A stretch of DNA of 64,000 bases from AWTP1-13 sp963797005. Lineage in GTDB: Bacteria > Pseudomonadota > Alphaproteobacteria > Rhizobiales > Hyphomicrobiaceae. The notes below the pieces were generated by a model. That model was not told the origin of the DNA and did no database searches. It saw only the letters and a program-made list of their open reading frames with translations. Made by a program: the position numbers and the translations under genes. Position 1 is the first letter of the stretch. Each line of letters begins with the position of its first letter. Of this stretch, positions 34,248 to 43,082 are shown piece after piece. Location: NCBI GenBank assembly GCA_963797005.1, contig CAWCOF010000009.1, positions 124,001-188,000 on the forward strand, in the 5' to 3' direction.

Positions 34248-35480
34248 CTAGCCCAGCGCGACGTTCGCGATGCGCGCGGGCACGCCCATCTCCCTGTGGC
34301 AGACCTCAGCCAGGGCCGCGACGCCCTTGCGCAGCACCTCTTCCGTCGGATTGGCGAAACACAGGCGCAGCCGCGGCCGGGCCCACTGTTTGTCGAGCGC
34401 CCATTCGGGCCCGGGATTGAACGCGATGCCGGCCTTGAGCGCGGCTTGCGCCAGCTTCTGGGTATCCACGGCATCGGGCAGCTTGACCCACAGGAAGATG
34501 CCCCCCTTGGGAGCCTCGAACTCGGCCGCCGTCCCGAAGTGCTCGCCGAGCGCCTCGACCAGCACGTCGAGCTTGCGCTCGAGGGCCTTGTTCAAGGTGC
34601 GCACGTGGGTGTCGAAGTGCTTCTCGCAGAACTCGGCCAGCACCATCTGCTCGAGCGCGCCGGTGCCGACATCCGTCTTGCAGGCCAGCATGTGGGACAG
34701 GAGCGCCCAGTCGGCAACGACGTAGCCGACCCGCAGCGCCGGCGCGATCGATTTCGAGAACGATCCAACGAAGATCACGTTGCCCGAGGTCGACATGGCC
34801 TTCATGGCCTTGGGCCGCTCGGGCGTCCACAGCAGGTCCGAGTAGCACTCGTCCTCAACGATCGGAATGCCGTGCTCGGTCGCAATCGCCAGGATGTCCG
34901 CGCGGCGGCGCGGACTCATGATGGCCCCGGTCGGGTTCTGCACGGTCGGGATCGTGTAGATGTATTTCGGCCTGACACCCTTCGCCTTCAGCTCGGAGAT
35001 GGCAGCCTTCAGCGCGTCTGGGCGCAGGCCCTCCTCGTCCAGGTCCACGCCCACGAGCTTGGCGCCGTGCCGCGTGAAGCGGGTGATGGCGCCGCCGTAG
35101 CTCGCCTGCTCCATCAGAATGGTGTCGCCGGGCGCGATCAGCACCTGGTTGATCAGGTCCAGGCCCTGGGTCGAGCCCGAGGTGATCAGGATCTCATCCG
35201 CCGTGCAGGTGATGCCCGCCTGCCTGTGGAGTTTCTTGGCGAGGAATTGGCGCAGACCGATATAGCCGAGCGGCCCGCTGTTGAGATTGTAGGTGGCGAG
35301 GGTGGCCCCCTCGCGCTTCAGCACGGACGCGGTCGCCTCGATCAGTCCCTCGATGGGCGTGGTCGCCGCATTGTTGTGGCCGCCGACGAAGTTGAACGGC
35401 GGGAAGCCGGCGTATTTCACGGCCGGCGGCGGCAGGCCCGGGCGAAGGAGAGACGCGAAGTCGAAGGCCGTGCTTGACAT
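34248..35480 (-). CDS. PLP-dependent aminotransferase (fold type I, MocR/2-aminoadipate type)
   Basis: This class I/II aminotransferase of 410 residues lacks an N-terminal GntR domain. YNLNSGPLGYIGLRQFLAKKL, ILITSGSTQGLDLINQVLI, YTIPTVQNPTGAIMSPRRR (Asn of the PLP pocket), PIVEDECYSDLLW (Asp) and VGSFSKSIAPALRVGYVVAD (the Schiff-base Lys) occur in order. The C-terminal Arg region is RLRLCFANPTEEVLRKG. Members transaminate 2-aminoadipate, aromatic or branched amino acids; the substrate is not evident. It is divergent from the MBL hydrolase, with 106 bases between the two starts. Confidence 0.88.
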   Translation of the reverse strand: MSSTAFDFASLLRPGLPPPAVKYAGFPPFNFVGGHNNAATTPIEGLIEATASVLKREGATLATYNLNSGPLGYIGLRQFLAKKLHRQAGITCTADEILITSGSTQGLDLINQVLIAPGDTILMEQASYGGAITRFTRHGAKLVGVDLDEEGLRPDALKAAISELKAKGVRPKYIYTIPTVQNPTGAIMSPRRRADILAIATEHGIPIVEDECYSDLLWTPERPKAMKAMSTSGNVIFVGSFSKSIAPALRVGYVVADWALLSHMLACKTDVGTGALEQMVLAEFCEKHFDTHVRTLNKALERKLDVLVEALGEHFGTAAEFEAPKGGIFLWVKLPDAVDTQKLAQAALKAGIAFNPGPEWALDKQWARPRLRLCFANPTEEVLRKGVAALAEVCHREMGVPARIANVALG

Positions 35481-35586
35481 GGGTGATCACCGATGTGGTT
35501 TTGTAGCGCTGGGCGGGTTGCGACAACCCATCATTCAGTGGCCTCGCTTGGGAAGCAAGCTCGAGAGCAGGAAAGGGCATTCATCC

Positions 35587-36465
35587 ATGGTCCAGCCTCC
35601 GAAGCAGCAGATCCCCGGCGTCTATCGCCATCGCGTCGGCGACATCGTCGTCACGGCCATCAGCGACGGCTTCCTCGACGGCACGCTCGATGTGCTGCGC
35701 AACATCGACCACGAGGAGGCGCGCCGCATTCTCCTCGACAACTTCCGCCCGGTGCGCCGCACGGCCGTCAACGCCTATCTGATCCATTCGGCTGGCCGTG
35801 TCGCCCTGATGGAGACAGGCTCCGGCAACTACATGCAGCCGACCGCCGGCAAGGTGCTCGCCAACGTCAAGGCCGCGGGCGTCGATCCTGCCGACATCGA
35901 GGCGGTCCTGCTCACCCACATGCACCCCGACCATTCAGCGGGCCTGACCGACATGACGACCGGCAAGCGCAACTACCCCAACGCCGAGCTCGTCATGCAC
36001 GAGAACGAGCCCGCGCACTGGTTCGACGACGCCAGGATGGCGAAAGGCAACGAGCGGGAGAAGAAGCTGTTCTTCCAGGCCGGCCGCGAGCAGGTCGAGC
36101 CCTATCGGGACCGCTGGCGCCTCTTCAAGGAGGGCGAGGTGTTTCCCGGCGTCACGGCCATCCCGCGCCACGGCCACACCCCCGGCCACACGACCTTCAT
36201 GATCAGCTCGGGCAAGGATCAGCTGCTGATCTGGGGCGACACGGTGCACGTGCCCGAGGTGCAGACGGCACGGCCCGAGGTGTGCATGGACTTCGACACC
36301 GACAAGGACGCCGCGGCCGCATCGCGCCGCAAGGTGTTCGACATGGCGGCAACCGACCGCCTGCTCGTGGCCGGCATGCATCTGCACTTCCCGGGCTTCT
36401 CGCACCTGGTGCGTTCCGGCTCGGCCTATCGCCTCATCCCCACCGCCTGGGAGCAGGCCCTGTAG
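35587..36465 (+). CDS. MBL-fold metallohydrolase
   Basis: This 292-residue binuclear-zinc hydrolase is of the lactonase/quorum-quenching-like branch. VLLTHMHPDHSAGLTDMTTG has the HxHxDH motif. IPRHGHTPGHTTFMI provides the next His ligand, LLIWGDTVHVPEV the bridging Asp and AGMHLHFPGFSHL the last His. The open frame begins upstream at 35293, but the ATG at 35587 (MVQPPKQQIPGVYRHRVGD) fits the family. N-terminal residues suggest no signal peptide. Substrate could be a lactone, thioester or phosphonate; not determinable. Confidence 0.87.
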   Translation: MVQPPKQQIPGVYRHRVGDIVVTAISDGFLDGTLDVLRNIDHEEARRILLDNFRPVRRTAVNAYLIHSAGRVALMETGSGNYMQPTAGKVLANVKAAGVDPADIEAVLLTHMHPDHSAGLTDMTTGKRNYPNAELVMHENEPAHWFDDARMAKGNEREKKLFFQAGREQVEPYRDRWRLFKEGEVFPGVTAIPRHGHTPGHTTFMISSGKDQLLIWGDTVHVPEVQTARPEVCMDFDTDKDAAAASRRKVFDMAATDRLLVAGMHLHFPGFSHLVRSGSAYRLIPTAWEQAL

Positions 36466-36616
36466 CCCTTCCGCGGCGCCTGCAGACCGGCCGCGCCGCA
36501 TTGCTAGGGCGCGTGTAATCAACTAGCCGCACGGCAGAACTGCCCCTTGGCGCGGACGACTCGCTGCACTGCGGCGAACGTGAGTTCGTGCCAGGCCCAG
36601 ACGGATGGCGACCATC

Positions 36617-38194
36617 TCAATTCGGCAGGCCTGCGGCCCTGAGCGCCGAGAGGATGCGTTCCTTGTCGTCGGCAAATTTGAACGGCAGCATCTTGCTGGC
36701 GAATTTGACGTCGAGCGCCGGATTGATGGCGCGCATACGTTCCACCGAGCGCCGGCCCGCGGGTGCTTGCCCGGCAGCCATTTCCGCGGCAGAACGCAAA
36801 AACAGCGACATCAAGTGCCGGGGATTGAGCCGCAGGGCATCGTCTGTCCATTGGATTGCCTGCTCAGGTCTGTCGGCGAGCAGATGCACGATGGCGCCGG
36901 CCGGGAGCCAAAGGAACATGCAGGAATCGCGCGGGCTCAGCCGCCGGGCGCGATCAAGCATGGCGAGCGTGCGGTCCGGATGACGGCAGAGGGCGTTGCC
37001 AAACCCGTTGCAGCCGCAGATCCACACCGAGTTCGGGTTCTTCTCGAAGGCTTCTTCGTGTCGCGCAACACCGCCGTCGAAGTCACGCTCAATCATGAGC
37101 TGCCAAGCGGCGCGAATGGTCTGGATCAGCGGATCGGTCGGGTCGAGCTCGACCGCCTGCTGTGCGAGCGTCAGGGCCTCCGTAAGCACCGGCCGCAAGG
37201 ATCCACCCTGAACCAGTTGCACTCGGAATAGGTTGGCCCAGCTCGCATACGCACGGGCCAGAGCATAGTCCGGGGCCAACTGGATCGCCCGCCGCAAGAA
37301 ATCTAGCGCTTTGTCGTTGTCCGCCAGCGTCAGGTTGAACAGGTGCTGGTAGGCGCGGAGGACGCAATCGTACGCCGCGAGGCTGTCCGGGCGCTTGCCT
37401 CGCGTACGGCGCATCTCGGCCGAGAGGATTTCGGGCTCGACCGCCCCGACGATGCTCTCCGTGATTTCGTCCTGCAGATCGAAGATGTCGCCGATGCGGC
37501 GGTCGAATCGATTGACCCAGATGTGCGTGCCGGTTTCGGCGACGATCAGCTGCCCGCTGATGCGCACGCGATCACCAGAGTTCCGCACACTGCCTTCCAG
37601 CACGTAGCGCACCCCGAGCTCTCGGGCGATTTGCTTGATGTCGGCCGCGTGTCCGCGGTAGGCAAAGCTCGAGTTGCGGGCGATGACGAACAGACTCTTG
37701 AACCGCGCCAGCGCCGTGATGATCTCTTCGGTCATCCCATCGGCGAAGTAGTCCTGGGCGGGATCACCGCCGATGTTCACGAACGGCAGCACGGCGATCG
37801 ACGGTTGATCCGGCCATGCCGGAAAAGGAGAAATCGGCTCCGTTGGTTGGTTCGCCGCTCCGGCCGCCCCAGGTGCGCGCTGCTCATCGCTCACTACGCC
37901 GCCGACGAAACGGAACCCCTTGCCGCGCAATGTCTTGATCAGGCGCTGCTCATCGCCGCTATCGCCGACAGCCGCGCGCGCCGAGTTGATGCGGGACGTC
38001 AGAGCCGATTCGGAAACGATGCGCCCCTTCCACACCGCGGTCAGCAGGTCGTCCTTGCTGACCACGTAGTCGCGGTGACGGATGAGATGGTCCAGGAGGT
38101 CGAAGACCTGCGGCTCGACCGCGATCAGTTCCGTGCCACGCCGCAGTTCGCGCCGGGCGGTGTCGAGAACATAGCCCTCAAACCGATACTGCAA
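36617..38194 (-). CDS. CadC-like regulator: OmpR-type winged helix with TolB-like and TPR domains
   Basis: Residues about 5-95 form a Trans_reg_C winged helix (ELIAVEPQVFDLLDHLIRHR, VVSKDDLLTAVWKGRIVSESALTSRI, LIKTLRGKGFRFVGGVV). Residues about 130-235 are the TolB-like/adenylate-cyclase-associated domain (SIAVLPFVNIGGDPAQDYFADGMTEEII, GVRYVLEGSVRNSGDRVRISGQL). The rest is TPR-like helices (LDFLRRAIQLAPDYALARAYASW, EALTLAQQAVELDPTDPLI). No membrane segment is visible, unlike CadC itself. I chose the TTG at 38194 with AGAGGA upstream, giving 525 residues; the frame is open much further but the extension overlaps the methyltransferase. It may regulate that divergent methyltransferase. Confidence 0.82.
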   Translation of the reverse strand: MQYRFEGYVLDTARRELRRGTELIAVEPQVFDLLDHLIRHRDYVVSKDDLLTAVWKGRIVSESALTSRINSARAAVGDSGDEQRLIKTLRGKGFRFVGGVVSDEQRAPGAAGAANQPTEPISPFPAWPDQPSIAVLPFVNIGGDPAQDYFADGMTEEIITALARFKSLFVIARNSSFAYRGHAADIKQIARELGVRYVLEGSVRNSGDRVRISGQLIVAETGTHIWVNRFDRRIGDIFDLQDEITESIVGAVEPEILSAEMRRTRGKRPDSLAAYDCVLRAYQHLFNLTLADNDKALDFLRRAIQLAPDYALARAYASWANLFRVQLVQGGSLRPVLTEALTLAQQAVELDPTDPLIQTIRAAWQLMIERDFDGGVARHEEAFEKNPNSVWICGCNGFGNALCRHPDRTLAMLDRARRLSPRDSCMFLWLPAGAIVHLLADRPEQAIQWTDDALRLNPRHLMSLFLRSAAEMAAGQAPAGRRSVERMRAINPALDVKFASKMLPFKFADDKERILSALRAAGLPN

Positions 38195-38353
38195 GGCGTC
38201 CTCTGGTCTGACCTTACGGCAGGATAGCGTGCCGGCCGGGACAACCAAACGCAAAATCAAGCGCGTCTTGAGCTTAAGACAAGGCAGCCTGGAAGATCGG
38301 ACGGCCACGCGTTGATAGCATCCCTGCATCACGCATGATTTCAGGAGGAACCC

Positions 38354-39163
38354 ATGACCGACACCGTCGCCACCGCCCGTCCGGGCTCGGCAGCCATGCA
38401 GGGCGACTTGTGGAGCGCCCGCGCCCGCGACTACGCCGAGTTGCAAGAGGTCCTGTTCCGGCCGCTCTATGAGAACGTCCTGCGGCGCTCCGAGGTAGCC
38501 GCCGCCGGCACGAGCCTCGATGTCGGCTGCGGGCCGGGGCTTGCCGCCCAGGTGTTTGCGCAGAAAATCGCCAATGTCAGCGGCATCGACGCGTCGGCCG
38601 CATTCATCGCGATTGCAACTCAGCGCTTGCCGGGTCGCGATTTCCGGGTGGGCGAGATGGAAGCGTTGCCCTATGCGGATGCGAGCTTCGATGTGGTGAC
38701 CGGCTTCAACGCCTTTCAGTACGCCGCCTCGCCGCGCAATGCGCTCGCCGAAGCTCGCCGCGTGTTGCGGCCGGGGGGCACCATCGTGATTGCGACCTGG
38801 GGCCTCCCACAGGATTGCGAAGCCGCCGGCCACCTCAAGGCGTTGGGCGCTCTGATGCCCCCGCCGCCAGCAGGTGCGCCCGGTCCGTTCGCCCTTTCGG
38901 ACGAAGCCAATTTGAAGGCGCTGGCGGCTGATGCGGGCTTCACGCCAGTCGCCGTCGTCGACGTGTCCTGCCCCTGGACGTATCCGGATCTCGACACCGC
39001 GCTACGCGGCATGCTCTCTGCCGGGCCCGCCGAACGCGCCATCCGCAACAGCGGGATGGAACGTGCGCGCGAGGCGGTGGCAGCGTCCATCGCAGCCAAT
39101 AAAGCTCCATCGGGCGAATACCGATTGAACAATAAATTCCGTTATCTCGTCGCTCGCAGGTGA
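38354..39163 (+). CDS. Class I SAM-dependent methyltransferase
   Basis: This 269-residue methyltransferase has motif I in TSLDVGCGPGLAAQVFAQK (about residues 55-73), motif II acidic residue in VSGIDASAAFIAIA, and MEALPYADASFDVVTGFNAFQYA with GGTIVIATWG. That is the UbiE/Methyltransf_11 pattern. The ATG at 38354 follows CAGGAGGAACC. The target could be a small metabolite. It is divergent from the CadC-like regulator and the IS91-type element begins just after its stop without truncating it (the end YRLNNKFRYLVARR looks natural). Confidence 0.87.
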   Translation: MTDTVATARPGSAAMQGDLWSARARDYAELQEVLFRPLYENVLRRSEVAAAGTSLDVGCGPGLAAQVFAQKIANVSGIDASAAFIAIATQRLPGRDFRVGEMEALPYADASFDVVTGFNAFQYAASPRNALAEARRVLRPGGTIVIATWGLPQDCEAAGHLKALGALMPPPPAGAPGPFALSDEANLKALAADAGFTPVAVVDVSCPWTYPDLDTALRGMLSAGPAERAIRNSGMERAREAVAASIAANKAPSGEYRLNNKFRYLVARR

Positions 39164-39365
39164 CGGGCGGTGGCTGGAGTCGAATGGTCGAATTGGGCCA
39201 AAGCACAAAGTCGCTACGCGACAGCCCGCTGTGCGGGATGCAAGAGCCGATAGGACGGGCGTCCGTCGGCACGGTAACCAGTTGAGAGAGCGGGCGTAAC
39301 GCGGCGGGGAGCCCCAGCTTGAGGATCGAGGTCTCAGCAACCTCACTCAAGGACTGGAACTCCCC

Positions 39366-40292
39366 ATGACCACGCCTACCACCGTCTCGCCGCTGCGTCA
39401 GCGCATGATCGAGGATATGATTGCCCGCCGGCTGGTGCCGGGGACACAAGTGGGCCATATCCGCGCCTGCAAGCGGTTCGCAGCCTGGCTCAAGCGCTCG
39501 CCCGAGACCGCCACAGCTGACGACCTGCGCAGCTTCCAACTGCATCTGACCGAGACCGACGTCAGCGCGACCACGCGCAACCGCATCATGACCGGCCTGC
39601 GTTTTCTGTTCCGAGTCACGCTGCGACGGCTCGATCTGCTGCCGGAGATGTATCACGTCAAGGAGCCGCAGAAGGTGCCGCTGATCCTCAACCAGGACGA
39701 GGCGCGGCGTCTGCTGGCGATGACCGACACCGTGCGCAACCGGCTGCTGCTCAGCATCGGCTACGGCGCTGGCCTGCGCGCCGGCGAGGTCGTCCGGCTC
39801 AAGGTCAAGCACATCGACAGCACGCAGAAGATCATTCGCGTCGAGCAGAGCAAGGGCCAGAAAGACCGGCTCGTCATGCTGTCGCCCGAGACGCTTGCGC
39901 TGCTGCAGGAATGGTGGTCGCTGCGCACCAACAAATATGACCTCGGCGTGCCCATGGCCGAGCGCTGGCTGTTTCCCGGTCGCCGCAAGGGGTTGCATCT
40001 GACGCCCCGGCAGCTCAACCGGCTGTTCCACGAAGCCGCCGATACCGCCGGCATCACCAAGGCCGTCAACCTGCACGCGCTTCGGCACAGCTTTGCCACG
40101 CACCTCTATGATCGCGGCGTCGATATCAGAATGATCCAGGCGCTGCTCGGGCATACCAAGTTGGAGACGACGGCGCGCTATGCGCGGGTCGCAACCGGCC
40201 TCATCACCTCGATCGAGAGCCCGCTCGACCGGCTCAAAGTACCACGCAAACGCGCCAAGAAGTCCGGCAAGGGCCAGCCGCCGGCGAAGTAG
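39366..40292 (+). CDS. Tyrosine recombinase/integrase of the IS91-type element
   Basis: This is a phage-type integrase of 308 residues. The N-terminal SAM-like domain (QVGHIRACKRFAAWLKRSPE, LRSFQLHLTETDVSATTRNR) is followed by the catalytic domain. GYGAGLRAGEVVRLKVKHID has the first Arg and NLHALRHSFATHLYDRGVDI the HxxR. MIQALLGHTKLETTARYARV has the last His and the nucleophilic Tyr. All catalytic residues are present, so it may be active. The ATG follows AAGGA. It ends 7 bases before the transposase start, an arrangement seen in IS91-related elements where the recombinase is an accessory gene. Confidence 0.88.
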   Translation: MTTPTTVSPLRQRMIEDMIARRLVPGTQVGHIRACKRFAAWLKRSPETATADDLRSFQLHLTETDVSATTRNRIMTGLRFLFRVTLRRLDLLPEMYHVKEPQKVPLILNQDEARRLLAMTDTVRNRLLLSIGYGAGLRAGEVVRLKVKHIDSTQKIIRVEQSKGQKDRLVMLSPETLALLQEWWSLRTNKYDLGVPMAERWLFPGRRKGLHLTPRQLNRLFHEAADTAGITKAVNLHALRHSFATHLYDRGVDIRMIQALLGHTKLETTARYARVATGLITSIESPLDRLKVPRKRAKKSGKGQPPAK

Positions 40293-40299
40293 CCGGCGC

Positions 40300-41517
40300 T
40301 TGCCCCGTCCAGCTCTGGAGGTTGCGGACATCTTCCGCGACTACGGTGCCGCTTGGCGCGACGCCAACCGCGGTCACGTGAGCCTGCGCCAGTTGAAGGT
40401 GATGAGTGCCATCGAGCGCTGCCGGACCGCGGCGCTCGGCGGGCACGTTGCGCGCTGTGAGAACGACGCCTGCGGCCATACGATCGTCGCCTACAATAGT
40501 TGCCGCGATAGGCATTGCCCCAGGTGTCAAGGGGCGGCCTCGCGCAGGTGGCTCAAAGCCCGCGAGGCAGAGCTGCTCCCCGCGAGCTACTTCCATGTCG
40601 TCTACACGTTGCCCAATCAGCTGCGTGACGTGGCCTACCAGAACAAGGCCGTGATCTACGGCCTGCTCATGAAGGCCGCGGCCGAGACCACGCTGCAGAT
40701 CGCCGCCGATCCGAAGCACCTCGGCGCCCGCATCGGCATCACCGCTGTGCTCCATACGTGGGGCTCGGCGATGACGCATCACCCGCACGTGCACATGATC
40801 GTGCCGGGCGGCGGACTGTCGGACGATGGAGCCAAGTGGATCGCGGCCAAGCCGGACTTTCTCGTGCACATCAACGTTCTCCGGCGCCTGCTTCGGGGCA
40901 AGGTGCTGGGCCTGCTCGCCGAGGCGCACGCGGCCGGCCGCCTGCAGTTCTTCGGCAACCTCGCGCCGCTCGCGGACAAGAAAACATTCAAGAGGTTCCT
41001 TGCGCCTCTGCGCCGGATCAAGTGGGTCGTCTACTGCAAGGAGCCGTTCGCCGGGCCTGAAGCCGTGCTGCGCTATCTCTCGCGCTACACGCACCGCGTC
41101 GCCATCTCGAACCGCCGGTTGATCGCTGCCGACGATGGCGGCGTGTCGTTCCGCTGGAAGGATTACCGCATCGATGGACCCGGACGCTGGAAGACGATGA
41201 CGCTCGGCGCACACGAGTTCATAAGGCGCTTTCTGCTGCACGTGCTACCCAAGGGCTTCCATCGCATCCGCCACTACGGCCTGTTCGCCAACGGTAATCG
41301 CATCGAGAGCCTCGCCAGGGCGCGAGAGCTGCTGGCCGTGGCACCGCCGCGCAAGCCGGAGCCCGCCAAGGCCGCTGCCGACCAGCCGCGCGTGTTGCCG
41401 ACGCCGTGCCCGTGCTGTGGCGGACGCATGCACGTCATCGAGGTGTTCGCGCGCGGCACCCAACCAACGCATCGGCCGACACCGATGCGTGCCGTGATCA
41501 GGATCGATACGTCATGA
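40300..41517 (+). CDS. IS91-family transposase (HUH, Y1)
   Basis: The N-terminal zinc-binding module CENDACGHTIVAYNSCRDRHCPRC is typical of IS91 transposases. THHPHVHMIVPGGGLSDDG contains the HUH metal site, and LRYLSRYTHRVAISNRRLIA contains the catalytic Tyr region. A further CPCCGGRM near the end gives a second zinc knuckle. I chose the TTG at 40300 (LPRPALEVADIFRDYG), 7 bases past the recombinase stop; the open frame overlaps the recombinase further upstream. Length is 405 residues, normal, and all motifs are intact. It transposes by rolling-circle replication in characterised relatives. Confidence 0.9.
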   Translation: MPRPALEVADIFRDYGAAWRDANRGHVSLRQLKVMSAIERCRTAALGGHVARCENDACGHTIVAYNSCRDRHCPRCQGAASRRWLKAREAELLPASYFHVVYTLPNQLRDVAYQNKAVIYGLLMKAAAETTLQIAADPKHLGARIGITAVLHTWGSAMTHHPHVHMIVPGGGLSDDGAKWIAAKPDFLVHINVLRRLLRGKVLGLLAEAHAAGRLQFFGNLAPLADKKTFKRFLAPLRRIKWVVYCKEPFAGPEAVLRYLSRYTHRVAISNRRLIAADDGGVSFRWKDYRIDGPGRWKTMTLGAHEFIRRFLLHVLPKGFHRIRHYGLFANGNRIESLARARELLAVAPPRKPEPAKAAADQPRVLPTPCPCCGGRMHVIEVFARGTQPTHRPTPMRAVIRIDTS

Positions 41518-41960
41518 AGAAACGCCATCCACCGGCTTGCAGTTCTGTCGATCGCCGCCGCTGGTCGTGCACCGGCAACGATCCCTCTTGTTTGACTGCG
41601 CCCGATCGGCACGCGAAACGCCCATCCGACCCGCTCGCGATACCATTGAGACGTCGAACAGACTACTCCTCGATTGGAGCCCAAGCCATCATCCGCGGCG
41701 CCCGAGTATCAGCCCTCGACCTCGGCGTCCGGCCTCAATCCCCATAGAGCCCGCTGCACCGCTGGTGCTCCACCTCCCGCGACTTCGTGCCTTGGCGCTT
41801 CTCCGACGCCGACCCGCAGCGCGGGTGGAGAGCCCAACATCTCGGCGTCCGAGAAACCTGCACATACCCGGTAAAGCTCTCGCCGAACATAGTGGTCCGT
41901 TCACCTCCGTGAAGCGGACGCGCCTGCGATCGAGTACACGCCCCAATCTGCGCGTTCGCA

Positions 41961-42851
41961 TCAGCCGAGATGGGCGTGTACGAAATCGATGATCCGCTGC
42001 ATCGCCAGCGGCGCAGCCTTTGACGCCGGGTTGCGGATGAAGCCCTCGGCTTCCCCCTCGTAGAGCGCCAGATCGACCGCGCCGCCGCGCTTGGCGTAGC
42101 TTGCCACGAAGCGCTCGAGGTCGGGCTTGGGATGCACCACGTCGCCGGCGCCCTGCACATAGAGCACGGGCGGCATGTCGATGGCCTCGCCACGCTCCAG
42201 GATGCCGACCGGGTTGCCTTCCTCCATCGCCTCCTCCGTGCCCCAGAATTTGGTGTGCAGGGGGATCACGCGATCGATCTGCTCGGGGTACTTGCCGCCC
42301 GACGCCTGCAGGCGCTTGGCGTGATGGAAGCGGCGCAGCGGATCGATCACCGGCCAGACCATCACGACGGCGGCGATCGTGGCATCGAGTTCGGGGTGCC
42401 CGGCAAGCGGGATCGCGGCGTAGCGCTTGTCGCGCGGGCGCATGGCCGCGAGCATGGCCTGGTGGCCACCGCTCGAGATGCCGATCATGCCGACCCGGTC
42501 GGCGCGGGCTTTCAGCTCGCCGGCGCGCGCCTTCAGCCAGCGCGTGGCGTAGTTGATGTCCGTCAGCGACGCTGGATAGCCGGCGACCGGCGGCATGCGG
42601 AAGTCGAGGGCTGCGACCACCACGCCGCTCTTGGCCAGCGCCTCGTTGAACATCGCATCGGAGGTGCGGTCCTGGCCGCACCAGGCGCCGCCGTGCAGAT
42701 CGATCATCAGCGGGAACGGCCCGGCGCCCTTCGGCTGGAACAGCCGCAGCAGAAGCGGGCTGCCGCCATGGTTCTGGTATTCGACGTCATCGACGGTGAA
42801 CGCGTGCTCGGCGCGGAGCGGTGGACTGATGACGGCACTGGTGGCGGGCAT
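41961..42851 (-). CDS. Alpha/beta hydrolase (esterase/lipase, HSL-like)
   Basis: This 296-residue hydrolase has the oxyanion-hole motif MIDLHGGAWCGQDR and the nucleophile elbow GMIGISSGGHQAMLA (GxSxG). The acid and base are probably in VLYVQGAGDVVHPKPDLERF and EAEGFIRNPASKAAPL. The start at 42851 has GGAGGATACGCTC upstream; the longer frame to 43742 is antisense to the AAA+ gene and rejected. It is divergent from the AAA+ gene with 231 bases between. Likely substrates are short acyl esters. Confidence 0.85.
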   Translation of the reverse strand: MPATSAVISPPLRAEHAFTVDDVEYQNHGGSPLLLRLFQPKGAGPFPLMIDLHGGAWCGQDRTSDAMFNEALAKSGVVVAALDFRMPPVAGYPASLTDINYATRWLKARAGELKARADRVGMIGISSGGHQAMLAAMRPRDKRYAAIPLAGHPELDATIAAVVMVWPVIDPLRRFHHAKRLQASGGKYPEQIDRVIPLHTKFWGTEEAMEEGNPVGILERGEAIDMPPVLYVQGAGDVVHPKPDLERFVASYAKRGGAVDLALYEGEAEGFIRNPASKAAPLAMQRIIDFVHAHLG

Positions 42852-43082
42852 GAGCGTATCCTCCGCGTCAACGTCACAAGAGACGGCCGGGGGCGCCGGC
42901 AGCACGCAAGCAGCTTGGCACGCGGGCGAAAGCGCGGGAAGCCCGATGTCCTGAAGGATCGGCCGCCATGGGACCCCTGACCAGGACGCTGGCCAGGACG
43001 CAGGCCGTTGACACGGCTGAGGCGATTTCTGACAGTCGCCCACAAGGCCCGGACCCGGGACCTGCCAGGGGTGGCTTAGGCC

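Larger units (their letters stand above)
39170..41960 (+). mobile_element. IS91-type element with tyrosine recombinase (ends approximate)
   Basis: The element consists of a tyrosine recombinase and an IS91-family HUH transposase in tandem, plus about 440 bases of non-coding DNA on the right (41518-41960) and about 200 on the left. IS91 elements have no inverted ends or target duplication and insert next to GAAC/GTTC; such tetranucleotides occur near both edges (for instance GTTC at 41953) but the ends cannot be fixed from one copy. Both flanking genes (methyltransferase and alpha/beta hydrolase) look complete, so insertion was intergenic. No passenger gene is present. Confidence 0.7.

Noticed and set aside
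36617..38833. A 738-codon version of the CadC-like regulator
   Set aside because: The first ~210 codons overlap the divergent methyltransferase and look non-coding; the winged helix begins right after the TTG at 38194.
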